Below, piece by piece: positions 45,158-52,801 of a stretch of DNA of 64,000 bases. A program made the position numbers and the translations under genes. The DNA is from CAZAYY01 sp964489525 (GTDB lineage Bacteria; Chloroflexota; Anaerolineae; Anaerolineales; JABWBV01): contig CAZAYY010000004.1 in NCBI GenBank assembly GCA_964489525.1, positions 124,001 through 188,000 of the forward strand. Reading direction: 5' to 3'. The notes under the pieces were generated by a model. That model was not told the DNA's origin and searched no databases. It saw nothing but the letters and a program-made list of their open reading frames with translations. Numbering within the stretch: position 1 is the first letter of the stretch; the number at the start of each line of letters is the position of its first letter.

Positions 45158-45577
45158 ATGAAGCAATCTATTGTCCATATTTCCCTGGTCGTCCGGGATT
45201 ACGACGAAGCAATCGATTGTTTTTGCAGTAAGCTGCACTTCACGCTGGTAGAAGATACCTACCAACCCGAACAAGATAAACGCTGGGTCCTAGTCGCGCC
45301 TACCGGTTCGAAGGGTGTGAGCCTGCTTCTAGCCCGCGCCACAACCCCTGAGCAGGAGAACTGCATCGGAAACCAAACCGGGGGGCGGGTTTTTCTGTTC
45401 TTGCACACCGATGATTTTTGGCGTGATTACCAGGCTATGCTGGGGGAGGGCATCCGTTTTATCCGCCCGCCCAAAGATGCGGAATACGGTACGGTGGCAG
45501 TTTTTGAAGATTTATATGGCAATCGTTGGGATTTGATTGGCCCCAGCCAGGCAAACGAAATCGATCCGACTCAGTAA
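45158..45577 (+). CDS. VOC (glyoxalase/bleomycin-resistance fold) protein
   Basis: This gene encodes 139 residues with two beta-alpha-beta-beta-beta modules. Marks are HISLVVRDYDEAIDCFCSKL at the start, RWVLVAPTGSKGVSLLLARA, the second-module strand VFLFLHTDDF, and the closing AVFEDLYGNRWDLIGP, which holds the usual metal ligand Glu. Members include lactoylglutathione lyases, dioxygenases and drug-binding proteins; this sequence has no feature that picks one. It is one base downstream of the DUF1801 gene and likely in the same message. Confidence 0.88.
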   Translation: MKQSIVHISLVVRDYDEAIDCFCSKLHFTLVEDTYQPEQDKRWVLVAPTGSKGVSLLLARATTPEQENCIGNQTGGRVFLFLHTDDFWRDYQAMLGEGIRFIRPPKDAEYGTVAVFEDLYGNRWDLIGPSQANEIDPTQ

Positions 45578-45653
45578 GAACCCATTTCGAAATAACCAGG
45601 CTGAATTGCTAATAGAATTGAGGTAAGCAGTTTCTTTTTGCCTCCATTGTGTA

Positions 45654-45682
45654 TTGACAGTCGATATATCGTGTGGTAATAT
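45654..45682 (+). promoter_or_regulatory. Promoter of the PadR operon
   Basis: A consensus TTGACA (45654-45659), exactly 17 bases, then TAATAT (45677-45682). The start site would be near 45689, about 40 bases before the ATG. Confidence 0.8.
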
Positions 45683-45698
45683 ACCGCTATACGATATA
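45665..45698. promoter_or_regulatory. Probable PadR operator over the -10 box
   Basis: TATATCGT (45665-45672) and ACGATATA (45691-45698) form a perfect 8-bp dyad with an 18-base spacer, centred on the -10 box. A second palindrome, CGATATATCG, lies at 45662-45671. PadR regulators usually bind AT-rich dyads at their own promoter, so autorepression is likely. Confidence 0.6.
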
Positions 45699-45727
45699 AC
45701 GATGGGCGATATTCAAGGGAAAGCGAT

Positions 45728-46057
45728 ATGAATAATTCAACTTACAACCGCTACCTGCCGCTGACGGAAAGTACCTATTACATTTTGCTTTCTTTAGTGC
45801 AGCCGCGTCATGGTTATGCAGTAATGCAGAATGTCGAAGAAATCAGCCAGGGGCAGGTAACCATTGGGCCCGGAACGCTTTATGGGGCGTTTACAACGCT
45901 TGAAAAAGAGGGGCTGATAGTCATGACTGGCATGGAAGAACGGCGGAAGTATTACACCCTGACCGAAAAAGGACGGGCGGTGCTTTTGCTGCAAATCCGG
46001 CGTTTAGAGGTGATGACTCGCAATGGGCTGGATGCCCTGATTGTATTAGAAAAGTGA
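45728..46057 (+). CDS. PadR-family transcriptional repressor
   Basis: The product has 109 residues, about the length of the short PadR (PadR-s1/s2) class. The winged helix is visible as LTESTYYILLSLVQPRHGYAV, then the recognition region GPGTLYGAFTTLEKEGLI, the wing EERRKYYTLTEKGRAVL, and a short C-terminal dimerisation helix. It likely represses its own promoter through the dyad at 45665-45698. The next gene starts six bases after its stop, and PadR/DUF2812 pairs are common in Firmicutes and Chloroflexi, where the DUF2812 protein is a membrane partner. The inducer is unknown. Confidence 0.92.
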   Translation: MNNSTYNRYLPLTESTYYILLSLVQPRHGYAVMQNVEEISQGQVTIGPGTLYGAFTTLEKEGLIVMTGMEERRKYYTLTEKGRAVLLLQIRRLEVMTRNGLDALIVLEK

Positions 46058-46063
46058 GGAAAC

Positions 46064-46588
46064 ATGATGATCCCTACAAAAAAAGAATTTCACTGGTTTT
46101 GGGCCTGGCAGGATGAGCAGGAAGAGGCCTGGTTGAGAGAAATGTCCCGGCAGGGTTGGCACATGAAATCGGTGGCTTTGCCCGGATGGTATACTTTTGA
46201 TTTAGGTGCCCCGGCCGATTATGTGTACCGGTTGGACTTCTTGATCTCCAAGGAGAAAACTGCTGACTATTTCACTCTTTTTGAAGATTCAGGTTGGGAG
46301 TACCTGGGTGAGATGAATGCCTGGCAGTATTTTCGGAAAGAAGCTGTGGACGGGGCATCTCTTGAGATATACAGTGACCTCTCCTCTAAATCTGCTAAAT
46401 ATCGCCGGATCTTAGGGTTCATGCTGATATTTTTACCAATTCTCGTGTTTAATGTGATTAATCTTGGGAATATTGAAGCAGATGGCTGGATGATTCCCTT
46501 GTTAATCATTAATACCGGCTTGCTGGCGGTGTATATCTATGCCTATGTGCAGCTCTGGCGGCGTATCCGGCAGCTGCAGCAAATTTAG
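46064..46588 (+). CDS. DUF2812 membrane protein
   Basis: The product has 174 residues. The N-terminal soluble domain has the DUF2812 pattern: FHWFWAWQDEQEEAWLREMS, QGWHMKSV, YVYRLDF and DYFTLFEDSGWEYLGEMNAW. Two hydrophobic helices follow (residues about 124-140 and 145-163). The ribosome-binding site GAGGA overlaps the PadR stop codon, so the two are co-translated. Its presumed job is to work with the PadR regulator at the membrane, for example in sensing envelope stress; this is inferred from context only. Confidence 0.85.
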   Translation: MMIPTKKEFHWFWAWQDEQEEAWLREMSRQGWHMKSVALPGWYTFDLGAPADYVYRLDFLISKEKTADYFTLFEDSGWEYLGEMNAWQYFRKEAVDGASLEIYSDLSSKSAKYRRILGFMLIFLPILVFNVINLGNIEADGWMIPLLIINTGLLAVYIYAYVQLWRRIRQLQQI

Positions 46589-46714
46589 GGAAACCAAATT
46601 CGCCCCGAAGACCATCTCGCAGCGATCCCTCGTGAGGACCAACATCGCCAAATTCTGGAATCCACATTGGGTGTGCTACAAACGGCTTCCATTCGTATTC
46701 GTCAACCGTGAGCG

Positions 46715-47158
46715 ATGAAAAACTCTTATGAACATACCCAAATGGGTTACCTGACTACTATTGCAATTGGTGCAGCCTTGTTGAATATCGTCTATTTCGT
46801 GATCTTCAAAGACTTGAATTGGATTGCATGGATTGTTATCCTCGTTTTAGGGATGGCATTATTGCTCTTCGCAACGCTAAAGGTGACAATTTCTGATGAC
46901 TGGCTTGAAATCCGTTTAGGGATTGGCATTATCCAAAAAAGAATACCTCTACAGGACATTCAATCTGCTCAGGTTGTCAAATACCCCTGGTACTATGGCT
47001 GGGGAGTGCGAGTTACCTTACAGGGTGAGTGGATTTATAGTGTCTCTGGATTCAGGGCGGTAAAGATTGAAACCAGAACCGGCGATAAGTATATTATTGG
47101 AATTGATGTTGCGGATGAATTTGCAGCCGCTGTTCAAAAGGCAATCGAATATAATTAA
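46715..47158 (+). CDS. Small membrane protein with PH-like domain
   Basis: The product has 147 residues. Two hydrophobic helices near the N-terminus (residues about 11-29 and 35-52) are followed by a beta-rich domain: LKVTISDDWLEIRLGIGII, KRIPLQDIQSAQVV, WGVRVTLQG and RTGDKYIIGIDV. This matches bacterial PH-like (YdbT/DUF-type) domains that sit on the inner face of the membrane. The start has a weak upstream GTGAGCG. The 126 bases before it contain no recognisable gene. Function is unknown. Confidence 0.75.
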   Translation: MKNSYEHTQMGYLTTIAIGAALLNIVYFVIFKDLNWIAWIVILVLGMALLLFATLKVTISDDWLEIRLGIGIIQKRIPLQDIQSAQVVKYPWYYGWGVRVTLQGEWIYSVSGFRAVKIETRTGDKYIIGIDVADEFAAAVQKAIEYN

Positions 47159-47214
47159 AGAAGGTAAATTGGGAAGAATCAAGTTCTTCCCTCTCGCTTC
47201 TGAAAGGAATCCCA

Positions 47215-47706
47215 ATGTCAAAACTAGATTCACACGTGCAAGATTTTCTGGCCCAAAAACATATCGCTGTGGTTGGTGTTTCGGACAAGCGCGATACAGG
47301 CTGCAACCTGGTCTATCAGAAGTTCAAGGCTGAAGGGTACACGGTGAGTGCAGTTAACCCTCGCTTGGATGTGTATGCCGGCGCGCCTTGTTATCCTGAC
47401 CTTAATTCGATTCCTGAAAAGCCCGACGCGGTATTTATTTTAGCCAACCCTAATGTGACTGAACAGGTGGTGGAGCAGTGTGTCCAATTGGGAATTAAGC
47501 ATGTGTGGATGCACTGCATGATGGGTACGAAACCAGGCCTGGGAACCGGAATGACCAGTGTTTCGCAAGATGCGGTGCGCCTTTGCAAGGAAAACGACAT
47601 TGCCGTTATCCCTGGAGGCTGCCCCAATCAACACCTAAAGCCCGATGCGGGTCATGCCATCATGCGCGGCTTGTTTCGCATGTTAGGTTTTCACAAAATT
47701 GATTGA
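47215..47706 (+). CDS. CoA-binding (YccU-type) protein
   Basis: This gene encodes 163 residues forming one Rossmann-type CoA-binding domain. Marks are HIAVVGVSDKRDTGCNLVYQ near residue 16, the GYTVSAVNP strand, YPDLNSIPEKPDAVFILANP, and the C-terminal IPGGCPNQHL. It is related to the N-terminal domain of acyl-CoA synthetase (ADP-forming) and succinyl-CoA ligase alpha. Stand-alone proteins of this kind bind CoA but their role is not settled. AAAGGAA precedes the start. About 130 bases separate it from the PhzF gene, so co-transcription is uncertain. Confidence 0.88.
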   Translation: MSKLDSHVQDFLAQKHIAVVGVSDKRDTGCNLVYQKFKAEGYTVSAVNPRLDVYAGAPCYPDLNSIPEKPDAVFILANPNVTEQVVEQCVQLGIKHVWMHCMMGTKPGLGTGMTSVSQDAVRLCKENDIAVIPGGCPNQHLKPDAGHAIMRGLFRMLGFHKID

Positions 47707-47843
47707 TCAAAAAATTGCGATTATATTCTTAATAAGATTTCAATTTTGAAGGCCTTTCCCTGGCTTACCGGGCTCTGCATTACAATTTGAAATCCATTCC
47801 GATTGGATGGGATAAGAAAATTTATTTCTTGTGAAAGGTTATG

Positions 47844-48644
47844 ATGCGAATCCCCATTTTTCAAATTGACGCTTTTACCAACAAGGTTTTTGGCGGCAAT
47901 CCCGCCGCTGTTTGTCCTCTGACCACCTGGCTCCCGGACGAAGTAATGCAAAAAATTGCCTTAGAAAATTCTGTTGCTGAAACCGCTTTTTTTATACCGA
48001 GCGGGGATGGTTTTCACATTCGCTGGTTCACTCCAGAAATTGAAATGGACTTATGTGGACACGCAACCCTTGCAACCGCCCATGTGCTGGTAAGGCATCA
48101 TGATTATTCTCTGCCTGCGATTACCTTCCAGTCAAAAAGTGGTGAATTGGTTGTGACGGTTGATAAGGAACTGCTCACCCTGAATTTTCCTTCTCGAAAA
48201 GCTGTACCCGCCGAAACTCCCCGCCTAATTATGGATGCCATTCAGGAAAAGCCTGTTGAGGTATTGAAATCCAGGGATTATCTGCTGGTTTTTGAGAGCG
48301 AAGAGGTCGTCCGGCGCATGGAGCCCGACCAGGGCATCCTCAATCAAATCAATCTTGACCCCGGGGGAATCATTGTTACAGCGCCTGGCAAGGAGGTTGA
48401 TTTTGTTTCGCGCTACTTCACGCCTCAGGCAAGGATTTTTGAAGACCCTGTGACGGGTTCTGCCCATTGTACATTGATTCCCTATTGGGCCGAGAGGCTT
48501 GGAAAAAATTCCATACTGGCGCTGCAGGTTTCGCCAAGGTTAGGAACGTTGATCTGTCAAGATTTAGGCGACCGGGTCTTAATCTCTGGCGAAGCAGTAA
48601 CCTATCTAGAGGGAAGTATTACCATTGACTTACTCCAGTATTAA
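47844..48644 (+). CDS. PhzF-family isomerase-like protein
   Basis: The product has 266 residues, the usual length for the PhzF / diaminopimelate-epimerase-like fold. The catalytic Glu is Glu46 in ENSVAETAFF. The family motifs DAFTNKVFGGNPAAV, EMDLCGHATLATAHV and DPVTGSAHCTL are all present. Family members isomerise small substrates such as trans-2,3-dihydro-3-hydroxyanthranilate, but most, like this one, have no known substrate and no phenazine genes nearby. Two ATG codons are adjacent at 47841 and 47844; the second has better spacing to GAAAGG upstream. Confidence 0.9.
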   Translation: MRIPIFQIDAFTNKVFGGNPAAVCPLTTWLPDEVMQKIALENSVAETAFFIPSGDGFHIRWFTPEIEMDLCGHATLATAHVLVRHHDYSLPAITFQSKSGELVVTVDKELLTLNFPSRKAVPAETPRLIMDAIQEKPVEVLKSRDYLLVFESEEVVRRMEPDQGILNQINLDPGGIIVTAPGKEVDFVSRYFTPQARIFEDPVTGSAHCTLIPYWAERLGKNSILALQVSPRLGTLICQDLGDRVLISGEAVTYLEGSITIDLLQY

Positions 48645-48761
48645 GGTGAGGCAGAGGGCATAGCCTGGGTTATATCTTGAAAGGATACTTATTATAGCCC
48701 TCCACTTTCTGAAGAATCTGGTGAGAGGAAAAATGGGGGTAAAATAAAATCGTATATTCGC

Positions 48762-49868
48762 ATGATTCTAGAACAGTTTGCGTCCTTGATCATTTTTTGT
48801 GCAGCCGTGTTAACTTTTTACACGGCGCTTTTGCACCTTACGCGGAAGAAGCGCAGCCGGTTTTACGCCTTCCGGTTGGGGCGCGATCTCCTTGTGGGTT
48901 GGCAGACCCTTCAATTGTATTTTCTGGCGCGTGGTATTCAACTGGACATCCCGATTGTGATTTTCCCTTTCATCACGCTGCTTTTTCTTTCCGGGCCGCT
49001 TAACTACATGAGGTACCATCTCTTTTTATACCCCGGAAAACGAATTCCGTTGAGGGTGATCTGGCAGATGCTGCCAGCCGGAGCGGTTTTGGTCTGGGAA
49101 ACCTGGTTTTATTTGTTAAGCGGTGCCGCCACGCCGGAACTGTTGCGCCAGGTATTTTCTGCGCCGTCCAAACATGTCATTGGCTACCTCATTTTAGCGG
49201 GTGCGGTGGTCTCTTTGATTCAGTATGCCATGCTGCTACAACTGGAGTTTGGTTTTATCAACTCTCCGGAAAATCGAGAGCCAGTGGTAATCTCCAGCGC
49301 TGTGGTTTTGCTTTACATGGTTAACATTGCCCTGATTGCCAGCGGTTTTTTCCTCGTCAAATCAGCGCTGATGCACCTGGGAATTTTGCTCATGGGGATC
49401 GCCGGCATTCTCTATCTGCTTTTCGAGAACCGCTACCCAGATTTTTACCAGCTGGTAGCTCGAGAACAGCGCCAGAAAAAATACAAAAAATCTTTACTTG
49501 AAGGCTTGAGCCGTGAGAAGATCATGAACCATCTGCAAGAATTGATGGAGCATGAAAAAATCTACCTCCATGACGATTTGAAACTGGAGGATGTGGCCGC
49601 GATGTTGTACATCACACCCCACCAGTTGTCGGAATTTGTTAACGATCAGATGGGCATGAATTATGCCAGCTACATTAACCAATACCGGGTAGAAGAAGCA
49701 AAACGCCTGCTGGTGGGAGACCTTGAAAAAAGCACATTGATGATTGGCTTTGAAGTGGGCTTTGGCTCGAAGCAATCGTTTAATCTGATTTTCAAAAACC
49801 TGACCGGAATGACACCTTCGGGGTATCGGAAGCAGGCAAAAGGCGAAGCAAAAGGGAAAAATTTATAA
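48762..49868 (+). CDS. Membrane-bound AraC-family transcription regulator
   Basis: The product has 368 residues. The first 230 contain about six to seven hydrophobic helices, a sensor layout known from AraC-type regulators of Bacteroidetes and spirochaetes. The C-terminal 100 residues form the double helix-turn-helix: LKLEDVAAMLYITPHQLSEF for the first and LMIGFEVGFGSKQSFNLIFK for the second, closing with the family's TGMTPSGYRK. The start has no clear ribosome-binding site. The gene precedes the transporter gene by 76 bases and probably controls the transporter-sulfatase operon. The ligand would be sensed in or outside the membrane. Confidence 0.88.
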   Translation: MILEQFASLIIFCAAVLTFYTALLHLTRKKRSRFYAFRLGRDLLVGWQTLQLYFLARGIQLDIPIVIFPFITLLFLSGPLNYMRYHLFLYPGKRIPLRVIWQMLPAGAVLVWETWFYLLSGAATPELLRQVFSAPSKHVIGYLILAGAVVSLIQYAMLLQLEFGFINSPENREPVVISSAVVLLYMVNIALIASGFFLVKSALMHLGILLMGIAGILYLLFENRYPDFYQLVAREQRQKKYKKSLLEGLSREKIMNHLQELMEHEKIYLHDDLKLEDVAAMLYITPHQLSEFVNDQMGMNYASYINQYRVEEAKRLLVGDLEKSTLMIGFEVGFGSKQSFNLIFKNLTGMTPSGYRKQAKGEAKGKNL

Positions 49869-49871
49869 TAT

Positions 49872-49903
49872 TTGACGACAGGTGTACATACTTCGGCTAT
49901 GAT
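49872..49903 (+). promoter_or_regulatory. Candidate activator-dependent promoter of the sulfatase operon
   Basis: TTGACG (49872-49877) and TATGAT (49898-49903) lie 20 bases apart, too far for a strong unassisted promoter. Such spacing suits a promoter that needs an activator, such as the AraC protein encoded just upstream. Weak call. Confidence 0.35.
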
Positions 49904-49944
49904 CGTAGTTAAACAACCTGCGATTCTAGAGAGGAAGGTGCGCC

Positions 49945-51315
49945 TTGAATCAAAAACTATCCGCTGGCTATAAATTCCGGTTTGCCCTGGCCGAATTGGG
50001 CTTCACAACCCTGCGTGCGGCCATGGATTTTTTCTTGCTGTTTTATTATACAGATGTCGCTGGTATCAACCCCGCCCTGGCAGGGTCGGCTTTGTTGTTT
50101 GGCAAGCTGACATGGGATGCTATTAATGATCCCCTTTTCGGTTGGGTTTCGGACCGGACACGTACCCGTTTTGGACGCCGCAGGATTTATATGCTGATTG
50201 CCGCCGTTCCGCTTGCCATTTCGCAGTGGATCCAATTCTCGCTCCCGGTTGGATTGGATGGAGTAACTGCATTTCTGGCAGTTCTGCTGACTTTCTGGCT
50301 CAAGGACACTTTTGTTACCATTGCGGTAGTTCCCTATGCATCCTTGATTGCCGAAGTAACCCAGGACTACGCTGAACGTTCCAGCCTGGCTTTTTACAAA
50401 GGGATCAACGCCGTCTTGGGCTACATGATCGGTGCAGCGGGTGTGACTGTGTTGGTGGGTTTGTTTAAATCCATGGATTTAGATACCACCAACGCCTGGA
50501 GTGCTACCGGGGCAGTTTTCGGTGGGGTTGCGATGATCACACTTTTGATTACCACCTTTTCGATTAAAGAAGCTCCTCAAACGGAGGTTGCCCCTTCTTC
50601 GGTCCCGGCGTGGCGGGGCACGCTGCTGTGTTTCCAGAACCGACCTTTTGTCATGCTGATGGCGGTTTCGGTGTTGGCGTCTTTTGCCTTTACGGTGCAG
50701 GCCGCGCTGCTGCCTTATTTGATTCAATATCAGCTGGGAATGCAGAGCGAACTGACCAGCATCATGATCGCCTCCCTGTCGATGACCGGGTTGTTTGTTG
50801 GTCCGGCCAAGCTGCTCGCGGACCGGATCAATAAGGGGCCTGCGTATGCTGCTGGTTTACTGCTGGCTTCGTGCACCTTTATCCTGGCTTTTTTCTTTCT
50901 GCCTCATCATCCCACCCCATGGGTTTATGTGGTTGCCGTGATCCTGGGGATCAGCTTTTCCAGCCAGTGGATTTTCCCATATGCTATGACACCCGATGTC
51001 ATTGAAGTTGACGAGAGAATGACAGGCGAACGACGGGAGGGCATTTATTACGGCCTGGCCAATTTTGTAAACAAATTCGCCATTGCCCTTGGTGTGGCAG
51101 TCCCTGGCTGGGCGTTGGACGGTTTTGGGTATGTTCCTAACGCAGTGCAAAGTGAGTTTGCGCTGTTTGGCATCCGCTTTTTCTACGCGATTGTGCCGGC
51201 CCTGGCGGTGTTGGTATGTGTTCCCATTTTGTTGAAATACCCTATAACAAAAGCATCCCACGCCGTGATTCGCCAGGAACTGGCTGCCCGGCTGGCTCAG
51301 GAACAAAATCCATGA
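49945..51315 (+). CDS. GPH-family (MelB-like) cation symporter
   Basis: The product has 456 residues and about twelve transmembrane helices. The N-terminus reads YKFRFALAELGFTTLRAAMD, with DAINDPLFGWVSDRTRTRFG between helices two and three, the signature of glycoside-pentoside-hexuronide symporters. These carry sugars or glycosides inward with Na+ or H+. The start is a TTG with GAGGAAGG six bases upstream. The gene overlaps the sulfatase gene by four bases (ATGA), so both products are made together. Because the sulfatase has no export signal, the carried substrate is probably already sulfated; that is inference. Confidence 0.88.
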   Translation: MNQKLSAGYKFRFALAELGFTTLRAAMDFFLLFYYTDVAGINPALAGSALLFGKLTWDAINDPLFGWVSDRTRTRFGRRRIYMLIAAVPLAISQWIQFSLPVGLDGVTAFLAVLLTFWLKDTFVTIAVVPYASLIAEVTQDYAERSSLAFYKGINAVLGYMIGAAGVTVLVGLFKSMDLDTTNAWSATGAVFGGVAMITLLITTFSIKEAPQTEVAPSSVPAWRGTLLCFQNRPFVMLMAVSVLASFAFTVQAALLPYLIQYQLGMQSELTSIMIASLSMTGLFVGPAKLLADRINKGPAYAAGLLLASCTFILAFFFLPHHPTPWVYVVAVILGISFSSQWIFPYAMTPDVIEVDERMTGERREGIYYGLANFVNKFAIALGVAVPGWALDGFGYVPNAVQSEFALFGIRFFYAIVPALAVLVCVPILLKYPITKASHAVIRQELAARLAQEQNP

Positions 51316-52703
51316 GTGCCCCAGCTGCGCCACGCCCGAATATTGTCATCATCAATTGTGATGACCTGGGGTGGGGTGATCTGCCTCCTTATGCCAACAC
51401 GGTCCTACACACACCACACATTAACCAGTTGGCCCAGGGCGGTGTAAGGTTCACATCGTTTTACGCCTGCAACTCGCTTTGTACCCCTTCTCGTTTTGGC
51501 TTGCTTACTGGGCGCTATCCAGAACGCGCGAATCTTGGTTGGGTGCTGGGCGCCAGACGGGCTGGTTTCCGTGCCCCGACCGCATCTCGCCAGGCTGATT
51601 TCTGGGGTTGGTTCTGGTGGCAGGTCGCCAAAATCCTTACGCGCTTGGGTCTGATGGATTACAATGCTGAGCCCAAATCGCGCGGGATTCCTGAGCGGGA
51701 AATGACGATTGCCAGCGCCTTGAAAACAGTGGGCTACCGAACAGGCATGGTTGGAAAATGGCATTTGGGTGAGTTCCCAATCTACCCAGAATTTCACCCA
51801 CTTCGGTTCGGCTTTGATTACTTTTTCGGTGTGCCTCATAGCAACGACATGAAGGATTTTGCCCTGTTTCGCAATCACGAATGCCTATCACCCGATTTCA
51901 CTGAAATGGAAAAACTGACCGGGCTTTACACCCAGGAAGCCATTCAGTTTATCCAAGAATCCGAGGATGCCCCTTTCTTTCTCTACTTTGCACATACTTA
52001 CCCGCACCAACCTTTATATGCATCCGAACGTTTCCGGGGTAAATCTAAAGGCGGGTTATTTGGTGATACCGTTGAAGAAATTGATTGGAGTGTTGGTGAA
52101 CTAACCCGGGTCTTGCAGACGTGTGGCAAATGGGAGAACACCCTGGTGATCTTCACCAGTGATAACGGGGCCTGGTACAACGGTAGCAATGGGCAATTCC
52201 GCGGGCGCAAAGGGCAGAGTTACGAAGGCGGTTATCGCATTCCGATGATCGCCCACTACCCTAAAAAAATCCCCCAGGGGATCACCTGTGATGCTCCGGC
52301 CATGAACATTGACTGGTTTCCCACATGCCTTGCCCTTGCCGGGGTAACCCTGCCCCAGGATCGTGTGGTGGATGGCAAAGACATCAGCGGTTTACTCACT
52401 GGCCAGGAAAAAGACTCGCCCCACGACACCTTCTACTTTTACCATAACTATACCCTTGAAGCCATCCGGGTCGGTCGCTGGAAGTATATTCCCCGGATCC
52501 ATACCTATGTCTGGCCCATGCCGCTGGACAAGTTCTGGGGTTCGGCGGGAACTGCGGAGGCGCCCTGGTTATATGACCTGGAAGCAGATCCGCAGGAGAG
52601 CTACAACCTTAAGGACAACCACCCAGAAGTGATCGAAGAAATGCGCCGAAAGTTTCGCGAATGGGAAACGGGCATCCAGAAAAATCGCGAAGGATGGCAA
52701 TAA
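51312..52703 (+). CDS. Cytoplasmic type I sulfatase
   Basis: The start is the ATG that overlaps the transporter stop; the longer frame from 51216 lies inside the transporter gene. The product has 463 residues. The active-site motif CTPSR is intact, with Cys57 the residue to be turned into formylglycine. Metal ligands are seen as CDDLGWGD (residues 16-23), and further marks are VGKWHLGE and IFTSDNGAW. It hydrolyses a sulfate ester. There is no signal peptide, unlike most sulfatases of glycan degraders, so it should act on an imported small molecule. The Cys-type site and the maturase gene four genes downstream fit anaerobic maturation. Confidence 0.92.
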   Translation: MSAPAAPRPNIVIINCDDLGWGDLPPYANTVLHTPHINQLAQGGVRFTSFYACNSLCTPSRFGLLTGRYPERANLGWVLGARRAGFRAPTASRQADFWGWFWWQVAKILTRLGLMDYNAEPKSRGIPEREMTIASALKTVGYRTGMVGKWHLGEFPIYPEFHPLRFGFDYFFGVPHSNDMKDFALFRNHECLSPDFTEMEKLTGLYTQEAIQFIQESEDAPFFLYFAHTYPHQPLYASERFRGKSKGGLFGDTVEEIDWSVGELTRVLQTCGKWENTLVIFTSDNGAWYNGSNGQFRGRKGQSYEGGYRIPMIAHYPKKIPQGITCDAPAMNIDWFPTCLALAGVTLPQDRVVDGKDISGLLTGQEKDSPHDTFYFYHNYTLEAIRVGRWKYIPRIHTYVWPMPLDKFWGSAGTAEAPWLYDLEADPQESYNLKDNHPEVIEEMRRKFREWETGIQKNREGWQ

Positions 52704-52801
52704 TAGCCAAACCAGCATTGATGCAGGTGAAAAAGTAGTGCCCCCCTATTCTGACTACTTAAATTACACCAAAAATAATATTATCAATTTGGAGAAATTT
52801 T

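Noticed and set aside
46589..46714. Possible gene remnant between the DUF2812 and PH-like genes
   Set aside because: No frame shows coding character or a match to a family; nothing supports a pseudogene.
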